Shown: positions 46,872 through 57,414 of the stretch, in pieces
Layout of the letters: every line of letters starts with the position of its first letter
How positions within the stretch are numbered: position 1 is the first letter of the stretch
Program-made: the position numbers and the translations under genes
The notes under the pieces: model-generated
Databases searched by the model: none
What the model saw: the letters and a program-made list of their open reading frames with translations, nothing else
What the model was told of the DNA's origin: nothing
NCBI GenBank assembly: GCA_944990035.1
Contig: CALYLX010000150.1
Location: forward strand, 372,001-436,000
From: Clitopilus passeckerianus
Lineage: Eukaryota; Basidiomycota; Agaricomycetes; Agaricales; Entolomataceae
Length of the DNA stretch: 64,000 nucleotides
Reading direction: 5' to 3'

Positions 46872-47223
46872 TAGAAATTTATTTAGACCTTTCAGGCCGG
46901 ATGCTTAATCGGTGAAATGTGTAGAGCAGTTCCCACAATTTGTTAGTAGCCAGATATCACAACCATCCAGAGCTTCGAATATTCAGTAATCGTATCCACA
47001 TTTCGTCAGGCTGTGTCTACAAAAATAGTGAACTATATTGGTTGTCGGGAAATTAATTAAAGAATGTGGTAAGGGTATCTGAATGATAAAATCCCAAAGA
47101 GAGAGCGAGAGATTGCATTGCATGAAGAATAACTAGGGAAGGATATGTGTGTAGAGGAAAAGAACAGGTTGCAAAGGAGTACGTACACAGTATAAGTAGG
47201 AGACAGGTTCAAGAACCGGCCAT

Positions 47224-48790
47224 TTACAGGTTTTCATCTGGAATTTCGGTGACCTCATCTGGGATGGAGACAATGCTTGTCGGGCGAGGCTTGACGTTGA
47301 CGGCCTCTAGAAGGTTGACTATATCTTCGATATCGTCGCCATGACCGTTAGTTGGCGGGTTGCCGTCTTTGGTCGTCTCTTGGTGGTTGTGGCCATTGCC
47401 ATTGACGATAGGCGTGACATCTTCATCATCAAATGCAGCTTCTGCATGGGCGTCGGGAGCGACTTCTGGTACGACTTCTACAGGTCTCTCTTCATACTGC
47501 GAGGCTACGTCCGGCTCGGCAACGAGAGCTGCAATTTCTTGAACGGGCTCCTCTACTTCAGGAAGCTCTTCAGATTCGGCAGGTGAGATAGGGGTGATTG
47601 CCTCTACAGAAGCAGCAGGCTCCAGAGAAGTCGCAGGTTCGCTGACAGCTTCGGCGACAGCGGTGAACTCTTCCGCCTTTGTAACAGTAGCAGCGGGTGG
47701 TTTCGCTTTCGGGCTAGTGCTAGATTTGAGCACACTCTTTGTAGGACCAGTAGCACGGGCAGGTGCTTTGGTAGCAGGCTTTGGTGGCGAAGTGGGAAGG
47801 GGACCTTGTCGCATTTTTGACAAGGACGCAGCAGTGGGCTTGCTCAGCCTTTCTGCTACGCTGGAGCTAAGAGTGGTCTTCTTGACTGGCGGCGGGGTTG
47901 AGGGGGTGCATTGCGCGACCTTGCTAGTGATGCTGCAGTAGGGGCATACAGGCCGGATGAAGGTGTTTTGGGCCGTGCCGTTGAAGGGGTCTTCGGCCGG
48001 GATGTGGCTGCCTGGACACTTCGTGAGGGCGTCTGAGCACGGGCTGTTGTGGCGGGTGTCTTGGTAGCTGGCTTCCGGGAGATAGATGGTGCTGAAGCAG
48101 GGCTGGAAGTAGGTTGATGGGGTTTCGTGGCCGAAGCCGCGGGCTTGGTGGGAGTGGACTTCGGTGTTGCCTTCGTGACTGTCTTTTGTGCAGGTGCAGG
48201 TGCTGGTGCTGGCTTAGACACGGTGGGGGTTTTGGTAGCTGGTTTGGCCGTTGTAGGCGTCCCAGCAGATCCAACAGGTTCTTTAGGTCCAGAAACATTT
48301 ACTGCCAGTGGTTTCTGTTTAGGTGTAGCAGGTTTCGTGACTTCAGGTATAGAGGCTGCAGACGCAGGCCGAGGGGTTGCAACAACATCATCGTCCTTGT
48401 TCTCGGTAGAAGAGCTAGGCCGAGGTGGCTCCGAAGTAGGCTGGGTTGAGCCCTCCTTGGTGACAGAATTCATAGACTGCTGGCGTGTCCACGACGACGA
48501 CGGGACTATGGGAGGCGGCCTTTCATTACTTGCCGCTGATCTAGGTGGCCATTCCATACGCTCCTTAGCTTGCTCATTTGCAGCATCGCTGACGCTGCTG
48601 ATGTTTGAGGCTACACTGGAATTCCGGGAGGATCCAGATGTGCTCGTAGGTTGTTTCTTGGCCTGGGTTTCGAATCGCCCTATCAGATTGGCCACGCTCT
48701 GACGGGGTCTTTCATCTGGTAGTGGCCTATTCCATCATGTATTGAGCTCCCTCAACCCTGCACAATTGACAGATGTGATGCCACGTACAT
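47224..48790 (-). CDS. Low-complexity Ala/Pro/Ser/Thr-rich protein, start codon split by an intron, one frameshift
   Basis: The conserved N-terminus reads PLPDERPRQSVANLIGRFETQAKK, followed by about 400 residues of A/P/T/S/K-rich sequence with repeated KP and TPSTARPKTPSS stretches and an acidic Glu-rich tail ending IPDEVTEIPDENL. Reading upstream of PLPDER there is no ATG before a stop; the only good solution is AT at 48789-48790 joined over a 62-bp intron (48727-48788, GTACGT...AATAG) to G at 48726, which forms ATG. Near 47902-47906 (G5 on the plus strand) the frame changes from NAPPQPRR to STPPPVKKTTLSSSVAERL; adding one base restores a single frame of about 501 residues. No family recognised; likely disordered, scaffold-like. 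Confidence 0.65.
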
Positions 48791-48992
48791 CGAGCACAGA
48801 CGTCTTAAGGTCAATGACCTGACTGGTTAAGGGTGGTTGAAGAAGTGAAATGTAGACGGTGTCAAGCAAACTTTTCGACAGATTGAGTCAAGATTCAAGA
48901 AACGAAAGTTATATGGTCGCGACGTGTTAGGGTATACAGTAACGGTGGTGAGTATGATAGATGGTAGATTATGATGTTGTCCTGCACAGCCG

Positions 48993-49787
48993 TCATGGCA
49001 ACCACTGACGGACCTCGTCTTGCAATCGCCGGCCAGAACGACCCCTCCAGAAGTGAGAGCCTCCTGCAATCTCGACGAACTGAATATGACTACCTGGTAC
49101 TTCCAAATGTTCTCTCCAACTCCTGTAGTTCCCGATACTCGTGAATTCATCCACATCTCCATAAAGGGCGAGTATATTTGCACTTTCTTGCTTCGTTAAC
49201 TCGCCCAGACGAGAGCCATAATCCTTCGAATTGAAGAGCGTGAGCCAATGTCTGGGACCCAAGGGATAAGATATGAGGATATGAGAGGTCCGAATTCCTG
49301 GAAGGATCGGGTGTAGGGACGTTATGAGGGACCCATGAGAATACCCCTTCATCGAGGTTTGTTCAGCTCGAGCGGTAAGATGCTTGTAATAGTCAAACTC
49401 ACCACGAGTACGAGAGACTTCACATTGGTTATCGACTTGAGGGCCCATTGAACAAGGGATTGCAAGTCCTGTCCTTCCTTATAGCCAGTAAAGCTTGCCC
49501 ACCCAGACGACCTGCCAACACCTCTGGAATTATACCGGATAACATGGTATTTTTGTTCCAGCAAAACCTCCTCTACACAAAGAAGTACACTAGAAAGTCC
49601 TTAACGACTATGACTCAATCAACAAGACATACAACACCTACGGGTCCTCTTTTCGACCACCCAGCCACGACCATGGGTGCAAGCAAACCGCCAATTTGCT
49701 CCCTCCACTGGTCGAAAGGCTAGTTGGGATGGTTCGGTCAATCTCCAAAGAGACACCAGTGCTAAACTCGATTAACTCGCTTTCCAT
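48993..49787 (-). CDS. Alpha/beta hydrolase (228 aa)
   Basis: Three exons join in frame: 49787-49642, 49589-49403, 49346-48993. Start MESELIEFSTGVSLEI. The oxyanion-side block KLAVCLHPWSWLGGRKEDP leads over the first intron to VLLCVEEVLLEQKYHVIRYNSRGVGRSSG. The nucleophile elbow is GYSHGS (GxSxG), formed across the second intron (LVLV|GYSHGS). Then LISYPLGPRHWLTLF, the acid in YGDVDEFTS and the catalytic His in AGGSHFW. All three triad positions are present. The protein belongs to a widespread, poorly characterised hydrolase group, probably a soluble esterase/peptidase-like enzyme. It starts 252 bp downstream of the phosphoketolase stop, on the same strand. Confidence 0.85.
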
Positions 49788-50039
49788 ACCGCCTGTACTA
49801 TTCATGAATTACAGGCGCATATTTCCGGTGCCAGTGGCAAGTGTAGTCTGTGTATGAAGGAAACTTGAACGTTCAAGAGCAGCGATACTAAACAGGGGCA
49901 AACGCAGGGGAAACTCCGACAGGGATTTCGAGTTCAAGTGACTATTTTTCGCTAGTCTAAATATACATTCTCGTTATGATACACTGTCGGAGGTTACAAA
50001 GGTCCGTATTTGATGAGTCCGTTACAAAAAGGGCATGTT

Positions 50040-52876
50040 TTAGAAGGTAGGGGTGCGGAAGGCATCGTCGTGATCTGGATGGAATTTCGAAGGTCAGCGA
50101 TACTCGGGCTAAGCAGAAGAAGCACAACTAACCTTCGCCGTGCTTGAGGATATACTGACGTTCCTTCTGAGCCATGTGCTTGAACAAGCTCTCCTTCTCG
50201 TGCGCATCGACGGCTACTCGAGGGTTGTACCTCGCGCCACCACGGACAGCCGCCAGTGCAACATGGAATCGGGAAGTTTCGTTGCACAACATCATCTACA
50301 TCAAGACATCAGTATCCAGAGGTCATCCTTTAATGTAAATCACTTACGTCCAGAGGTGAAGTGGTCGTACCCTCCTCCTTGTAGCCTTCAATAGTGATCC
50401 TACCAGTGCCAAGCCTCTCCGCCAGCAGTCCCCTCAACTCGATGGGATAGCCGTGATAATTGAAGTGGACTGGTCGATCCTGAGTGAATAGGCATTCGAA
50501 TGCATCGTCGCTGAGCGAGTGAGGGTGGGAGCCACTTGGTGCGAGGATCATGAGGTCGGTGACATTGACGACACGGACACGGAGGGCGGGACAATGCTGG
50601 CGAAGGAGGGCAGCAGCTGCTATGACCTCAAAAGTCATTTCCACACCAATACCGACAATAACACTGCAAACCTGTCAGCTGGAACTCAAACCAATTCAAA
50701 GATTACTTACACATCAGGGTTAACGCCATCATCAACACTACAAAACTTCCAGACGGAAGCACCCGCGATACAGTGCTTGTCAGCCTCCTCTTGACTCAAC
50801 CACACCGGGGTGGGTTGCTTGCTGCCCACCATCAAGTTGACGTAGTTCTTAGCACGCAGGCAGTGGCTAATTGTACTCAAGAAGCAGTTGGCGTCGGGCG
50901 GGAGGTAGACCCTGGCGAATTTCGGCTTGAGGTTGAGAACAGCGCCAATGAACGATGGGTTTTGATGTGAGAATCCGTTATGCTCCTGACGTGTCCAAGT
51001 GGACGTCTCAATATAATTGAGAGATCCACACGGTTGACGCCAGGTAGTTTCTGAAGCCTGAGGAGATAGCATTAGCGAGGATGAATCTGAAATGCTCAAT
51101 GTATACGCACCATTTTGGCAAACTTGGAATATTGAACCATCATGGTATGAATAATGCCCAAGAAGGCTTCATAACTAGGGAAAAGACCGGTACGACCAGT
51201 GAGGGTATATCCTTGGAGCATCCCCTGGCAAGTATGTTCGGAGAGAATTTCAATGACGCGGCCGCCTTGGGCTCGCGAGGCAATGTCCCATTGGAAGTTG
51301 CGACCCGTGAGCTCGAAAACGGCATCCAGCTTGTTTGATACCAACTCGTCTGGCGAAAAGATACGGAAGGTCTTGGGGTTCCTAAAGATTGCGAGTTAAG
51401 CTCTGGTGATAGACCAAATAGGAATCCACGTACTCTTCGATAACCTCTTTCAAGAATCGGCCGATAGCCTTCATGCAACTTTCTTGCTCTCCACTTGGTA
51501 TGGTATGCTTCTTCCAGCTCGGGGTATGAAGAGGCTTGTAGCCTCTGTAACTTTCCGGCCTCATACCCAACCTCTTCTCGCCTTCAGGGCAAATGTCCAG
51601 AATCGACTCCATAGGTGCGCCATTCTCGTCAAAAAGTTCTTTAGGCTTATAGGATTCGAGCCATTGCTGCAACATGCCCAACTCTTCGAAATTGGTCTTG
51701 GCTTCGGGTAAAGGAACCTGGTGAGCCTTGAAGGAGCCTTCCACATACTCTCCATGAACCTCCTTGGGACCACTCCAACCCTTCGGAGTGCGAAGGACGA
51801 GCATAGGCCAGCGCGGCTTGACAATAGGGTTACCAGATCTAGCGGCTTTCTGTATAGCTTTAATCTCGGAGAGAGCCCATTCCAGGGAAGCGGCGAGGTC
51901 ATTGTGAATGTCGTCACAGTCTTCGACAATGCGGACCTGATAGCCATAACCGCTATCGTTCATGTAAGCGAATATACTCAATAGATAAAAGATAAACTTA
52001 CGTGAAGAGGGCAGTTATCTCCTTGTTGTCCATAACACCAAAGATGGTCCTCTCGGAGATCTTGAAACCATTGACGTGTAATATGGGAATTACAGCTCCC
52101 GACTCAGCAGGGTCAATGTACTTGTATCCATGCCACGCAGTGGCAGTTGGGCCTGATTCGGCCTCACCGTCACCAATGACGCAAGTAACGACGAGATGCG
52201 GATTGTCCATAACGGCACCAAAAGATACGGCGAGAGCATATCCAAGCTCACCACCTTCGTGGATAGAACCTGGTGTCTCCGCATTGATATGACTCGGGAA
52301 GCCGCCTGGGATACTGAAGCGGGAGATGAGCCTGTTGAGACCCGCTGCGTTACGACCGTAGTCTGGCATGAAGGTTCCAAGAGAGTCCTCGAGCCAGAGG
52401 CAGGAGAGGATGGCAGGAGCACCATGACCTAGAAAAGACGGCACTTCTTAGAAATGCTCCGTGGAGATTAAAGAGGAGAACAGACCTGGGCCAACGACGT
52501 AGAGAGCATCGAGATCAGTCTTCTTGATGAGTCGGTTGATATGTGCATAGACGAGGTTGAGGCCAGGGCAAGTACCCCAGTGGCCCAGAAGACGAGGCTT
52601 GATCATGTCGGAGGTGAGATTCTTCTCGAGTAGGGCATTGTCCTTGAGGAAAATCATGGCTATGGAATAGGCGTAAAGTACTGCGGCATCAAGTACGATG
52701 ATTTACATACCTGCAGACATGTAATTGGCAGCTCTCGTAAAGAGATCGAGGGATTTAAGCTCCTCCTGAGGCAGGAAGCCGCTATAGTCCAGCTTCACAG
52801 AATACTTGAGGATGTCATCGGGAAGGAGGGATGGGTCGGGAGGAGGATTAGCTTGGAAGAGTTGTTGAGCAGGCAT
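50040..52876 (-). CDS. XFP: Xylulose-5-phosphate/fructose-6-phosphate phosphoketolase
   Basis: Thiamine diphosphate enzyme that splits xylulose-5-phosphate (or fructose-6-phosphate) with phosphate into acetyl phosphate and an aldose phosphate; acetate kinase at 37412 would use the product. Start [19 protein letters not shown] at 52876. Landmarks in order: [43 protein letters not shown] across an intron, [46 protein letters not shown] (TPP/Mg2+ site), [17 protein letters not shown], then [40 protein letters not shown] and [16 protein letters not shown] (PYR-like domain), [14 protein letters not shown], and the end YILKHGE spliced to [11 protein letters not shown]. No lesion seen. It has a TATA-like box 60-70 bp upstream. 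Confidence 0.95.
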
Positions 52877-53885
52877 GATAGAAGGCAGCGACCACGAGAA
52901 AATGCTGTTGGAGAGGAACCGTGGTGGTATTCATAGCTTATATATGTTTTCTGGTGGAGTCTCAGAAATGAGATAGTCTTGATATCGTGTATGACGTCGG
53001 AATCGGGTGTGTCCAGACTTCCGAACAAAGTCCAATAACTGCGCTCGTTCTGGTCCAGCGTTCAAACGTTTGTATTCAATAAAATGCTCGTAGCATGTGT
53101 CGTTGGTAATCATAGCCTAGTAGCTTCGAGGTGTTGTTGGCAGACCAGTCTGGACTGGTCCAAGGAGAATGATTGATGTTGGACGCCAAATTTAGACAAC
53201 CGCCAGACTCGTGGATTGGCTCATGACAAGAAAGATGTTCTGTCGCACGGGGCCTTCCAAACGACCCTGCTCAGAGTTGATGCATTTCAAGGAGGCAGTT
53301 CCTGCGAGATGTTGATTGGACGGCTTAGATCCACTATCATGCGTCTGGACTACTCACCGCACAGGCCCTTGACATCGGTGGCACAGTCTAGACACGGCGG
53401 CATGGAATCTTCCAATCTTACAAAAAAACCCAAGCAGAAGATAACCACTTACACCAGCCCTTCGAAGTTGAGCTGGCCAATTGTACAGCCTTTCTCCATA
53501 CCTGGATATACGGCACGACGGCATCAGTTCCCCGACCGTATAATCACCAACCTATCATCGACAGACTTCCGGGTGGTCCTGCTTCACCATAGCTCGCAGG
53601 AAGTAGCATGACTTGGATGCATGTATTTGATTGAAAAAATGGAATTTTTTGGGGCCTTTGAAGAGCACCAAACACCTTGAACTCCACTGAGATGCTAACC
53701 AAAGTTGGTGCGACTGCGAGTTCGCCGTGTAAAGACACACAGCCACGAAACTGTCACATCATTCAAAACTTCTTTTACGACCGTCAACCTCGCAAAGCGA
53801 CAAGCGTCTGCCTCACTCCTTGTCCTTGTTTCTCTCCTCTCTTATAATATCTTTTCGACTCGATACCCTATCGTAAATTTCCCGT
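52877..53885. other. Intergenic, divergent promoter region
   Basis: Between the phosphoketolase start and the mucin-like membrane protein start. Apart from the TATA-like box, nothing recognised. Confidence 0.4.
52938..52946 (-). promoter_or_regulatory. TATA-like box of phosphoketolase
   Basis: TATATA-type element on the minus strand about 60-70 bp upstream of the ATG at 52876. Confidence 0.45.
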
Positions 53886-55062
53886 ATGAGGAAGAGCCAT
53901 TCCCTTCTATTATCATGCCTACTCCTACTCGCTTCAGCGAATGCTGCGCTTGCTTCTAATGTGAACCCCCGTGCCATCTTGCCACCGCCAGATCCCACTG
54001 GAACGGGAACGAACACTGCGACAGATACAGGAACCAATACGGGAACTTCCCAGACGAGCCAGAGCACCCAGCCGACGCCGTCCCCTACATCTACACCTTC
54101 CCCAACTAGCGATACTTCAACCGCACCCCCCACCACGAATACCAACCCGACGACAACACCGCCTGCGACTTCCAACACCCCTCCTCCACAAACTTCTAAT
54201 TCTGTTTTACAGATCCCACCGGGGGGTGTGGTCACCGAAATCGTCACTAATACACCGAGTTCCACTGACACTGCTGCTCCAAGTGCAACCACCACGAGCA
54301 AGTCGGACGACGACGGGGGAGGAAGCAGTTTTGGAACAGGATCTATTATTGGTGTCTCCATAGCTGGAGGTGTAGCTGTGATTGGAATTATCGGGTTCTT
54401 TGTGTGGAAGTTCAGTAGGAAGCGCAATGCCGATTTCGACGACAGTAAGTCTTTGTCGAGTAGGCATCTGTTTTCCTGGACCTAACGACTATTGTCTTCT
54501 TCCAGACGAACAAATCAAATGGCCCGAACTTAATGCACACGGTGGCAATCCCGACTCACACCCTCTTCCAGTACACAATACTGGTCGCGCTGGGTTCGAT
54601 ACAGCGTCTGATGGGGACCTTTCCCGTGTTCCCTCTACCTCAAACTACTCTCACCCAGACCTTACTGGTGCAGGCGGCCACGATCCTTACGCCGTCCCGC
54701 CTTTGCCACATATGAACCCCAACCAGCCCTACCGCGACGACCCAAGTGCCGCAGGCGGTTACTATGACCCCTACCGCGGCCCTGTTCCGGGCACTCTCGA
54801 GCACGGAGCAGAGGATTATGGTCATGAAAACATCCCAATGACGCAGATGTCGGCAGCTGCTGCTGGAAGGATGAGCCCTGGTCCTGGCGCAGCTTACGGC
54901 GCTGGAAGGGCATCTCCCGGACCACATGCTGCGTACGGCGCTGCCGAATACGATAATCCGTATACTCAGAGCGGAAGGGGCTCTCCAGGCCCTCAAGCCG
55001 CATACGCTGGAAGGGCGTCTCCCGGTCCGCAGCATGGGTATGATTATTACGGCGGCCGGTGA
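53886..55062 (+). CDS. Single-pass membrane protein with mucin-like ectodomain and Gly/Tyr-rich tail (371 aa)
   Basis: Two exons (53886-54444, 54506-55062). Signal peptide SLLLSCLLLLASANAALA, then about 130 residues of Thr/Ser/Pro (TGTGTNTATDTGTNTG and similar) likely O-mannosylated, then a transmembrane helix near residues 155-178 (SIIGVSIAGGVAVIGIIGFFVW) followed by the stop-transfer KFSRKR. The cytosolic tail carries a repeated unit of the type GRASPGPHAAYGA, seen about four times between 54865 and 55040, and polar DPYRG stretches. The layout recalls cell-wall sensors of the Mid2/Wsc type, but no WSC or other named domain is present, so function is an inference only. Confidence 0.75.
54865..55045 (+). 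repeat. Degenerate repeat GR(A/M/G)SPGP..AAY in the membrane protein tail
   Basis: Four imperfect copies of a 13-18-residue unit built on GRMSPGPGAAYGA, GRASPGPHAAYGA, GRGSPGPQAAY and GRASPGPQHGYDY. Confidence 0.8.
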
Positions 55063-55562
55063 TGAGTTGAGATGATGGTGATGAGGAGTTTGAGCAGGCT
55101 CTTATTCTCGCTGAATATTGTTATGGACGGATGTTGCACTTACCCTTCATACGAGGTATTAATGCAGACGACGATTGGAACCTGAATACCATAGACAGAC
55201 AGAAGTGAAATCTAATATTCTTCCTTTCATACCCCCAGCCGAGTACTTTACAAGACCTTGGTTTCCCACTTTCGACTTTCTGTCTGCTATTCAGTCATTT
55301 CTTGCTCTAGCAATTCACTGTAAGAAATTATGTGCTTATCTATATATTACTTTCTTGTTCCGACGCTTGCACCGCGTTCACTTTCCTCGTGGTCACGCAA
55401 AATATTTGTTTTCCAGTTTTTACGACGCTTTCCAATTCCCAGTCCAAAAATAGACTTTAGAAACTGATCATTCATCTGGTCTGATACGGAGGGATCTGAA
55501 TGTAGTCATTTGATTCTGATTCGGTGAGTACACTGCTAACAACTTAGGTACTGTTGATTTCT
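55063..55562. other. Intergenic between convergent gene ends
   Basis: 3' flanks of the membrane protein and the thaumatin-like gene; nothing recognised. Confidence 0.4.
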
Positions 55563-56414
55563 CTAAGGGCAGAAAGTAATGGTAAAGTGGTGAGAACCGG
55601 CAGAGCAACCGCGGACTGGGGAGTCGTTACCACATCCAGAGAGATCCTGGATCCGGAGTCAGCATTCCCTACACCAGAGTTGGCTAAAGGAGACAGGGAC
55701 TTACTCCGGGAGGGTAAGCGTTTGTGCAGCCACAGTTGACATTGGTGCAGGTTACGGTGTCACAGCCATTGACCTCAACGCGGATAGATTGCGTAAAGCC
55801 TTGGATGTTAGAGATATCGTAGGCCTGAAAACAAAAACCGAATCAGTCGGGATATACTCAGCAGATGAGAATGACGCTATGCATCAGCCTTTCCATACCT
55901 GAGGAGTCCATTGCGAACCAGTGTCAAGGTTGAATTCGGTCACGGTGCAAGATTCCCCTGATCCTCCGCAGTGTCCATTTTGATTGAAGACTCGGCCGTT
56001 CCACTGTAGTTGGATTATTATCATGATGAGGGAAGCGAGCCGAGGCATAATGAGACATGCATACCTGAGCATTGACAGTGAGCGTCTGGGAAGCTCCGGG
56101 GCCGAGCGTGTTAGGCTGAGGTCCAGTGTAGGAGATAGCTGGGTTGGGCTGTGGAGATGGTGAGATTGCTGCTAGAGGACCCTCAGATGTATTGGCTTAC
56201 AACGCCTCCTGAGCCTGGAGTGTTGCACCTGGGCGAGTAGCCACAATTGGTGTTAACGATCTTGGGGGAGACTGAGGAGCCGCATCGGTTCACGAAAGTG
56301 ACTAGGCGGCCGGTCAGAGATAGCAAGACAGGTGCATGAGGGATACTTACAGTCATGGGCGCTGACTCCGAGAGCAAGTGCGACAACACTGAAGAAGGCA
56401 GAAAAACGGGCCAT
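55563..56414 (-). CDS. Secreted thaumatin-like protein
   Basis: Starts MARFSAFFSVVALALGVSA (signal peptide) at 56414. Exons then read FTFVNRCGSSVSPKIVNTNCGYSPRC, then PNPAISYTGPQPNTLGPGASQTLTVNAQ, WNGRVFNQNGHCGGSGESCTVTEFN, AYDISNIQGFTQSIRVEVNGCDTVTC, and a last exon starting at an acceptor near 55643: DLSGCGNDSPVRGCSAGSHHFTITFCP with TAG at 55563-55565. The last exon needs a join after YPPG; reading on without it would lose the family end. The number and spacing of Cys and the C-terminal GSHHFTITFCP agree with thaumatin/osmotin-like folds. Probable secreted cell-wall-acting or antifungal-type protein; substrate unknown. Confidence 0.85.
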
Positions 56415-56455
56415 GGCAGATACGAGTGAAGTAACAGCGGTCCAATAGGCAGGGG

Positions 56456-56462
56456 TTTTATA
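56456..56462 (-). promoter_or_regulatory. TATA box of the thaumatin-like gene
   Basis: TATAAAA on the minus strand, 42-48 bp upstream of the ATG at 56414. Confidence 0.55.
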
Positions 56463-56872
56463 GGGGAAAAGCAATGACGCTGAAGGCCAAGCAAAGCCGG
56501 AAATCAATATGAGTGTACGTTAATATCAAACGTTGCACATGCAGGATTCTTGAAACGAACTCTCGGCTTAGTTCTTGGTGATCCAGACGTTGCAAGAATA
56601 AACCGAAGGCCGGTAGCGCTCGACAACTGAGCCTTCGGCACACATTCCTCCATAACGAGGCATGTGTGTAACTGATGTGGCGACGGCTTTAGTGATTCCA
56701 GAGCGTGCTATTAGGCAAAGTTGGGTGAGCACCCCGTACGGAGCTGATTGCTACTATCCCACTTGGAGACGAAGGCCATGATTCAGACCAGATTCAGACC
56801 ATCCGCAATGCCGTCATTAGCGAGAAAAGGTCATCTGAGTTATTGATTATCAAAATCGACAAGAGCGCAGCG

Positions 56873-57265
56873 TTAGTGATTCATCGAGCACTCCGGGGTT
56901 TCGAAGAGGCCCAGTGCCAAAACAATGTGCGAGTCGGTGGTCCAGTCTGATGGTGAGCCCACTCGGATGCCAGCCACCACCAATTCACTGGTGGTATCGG
57001 AGTTTCTAGAGACGGGTTTAGCCTCCAGCCTGGTCTCCGACAACTTCTTACGCTTGACTACATCCCTTTTGAGGCCAGGTTCCATGCGCAAGAAACAGGT
57101 CTGCTGGTAGACGAATGAAACAGTGACAGTGCAAGGAAATTTGAAGAGTTTGTAGCCCAAAAGCTGCGTCATGTGATGCTCGATGAGAGGCATGTGGCCA
57201 TCCCCTTTTGCTTGAACTTCGCGCTGAATTCTGGCTGTCGTGACCGTGTTTAGGCAATATACCAT
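56873..57265 (-). CDS. Hypothetical protein (about 130 aa), doubtful
   Basis: An open frame starting MVYCLNTVTTARIQ at 57265, free of low complexity, with a Lys/Arg-rich middle (KRDVVKRKKLSETRLEAK) and ending FETPECSMNH. No family recognised, no signal peptide. It is divergent from the paladin-like gene with 150 bp between starts. Listed because it is the only sizeable open frame here; it may be spurious. Confidence 0.25.
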   Translation of the reverse strand: MVYCLNTVTTARIQREVQAKGDGHMPLIEHHMTQLLGYKLFKFPCTVTVSFVYQQTCFLRMEPGLKRDVVKRKKLSETRLEAKPVSRNSDTTSELVVAGIRVGSPSDWTTDSHIVLALGLFETPECSMNH

Positions 57266-57414
57266 CCCCCATTTCTTATCTGGCAGCAAGGAAGGCCACG
57301 AGCCCTGCAGAACAGGCGTTTGCAACGTGTTGGCGGAGCTCACAAGTCCATTTACCTCGAACTCATTATCATCCTCTTACTGTTGCCTTGATTCGCAATC
57401 GCAAGGCTTCAAAC

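Larger units (their letters stand above)
56415..57414. other. Intergenic, holding one possible small gene
   Basis: 5' flank of the thaumatin-like gene and 5' flank of the paladin-like gene. The only candidate is the frame at 56873-57265 listed separately. Confidence 0.4.

Noticed and set aside
47341..48702. Plus-strand frames rich in Gly/Val/Arg opposite the low-complexity gene
   Set aside because: Antisense shadows of an Ala/Pro/Thr-rich coding strand; the conserved N-terminus is on the minus strand.
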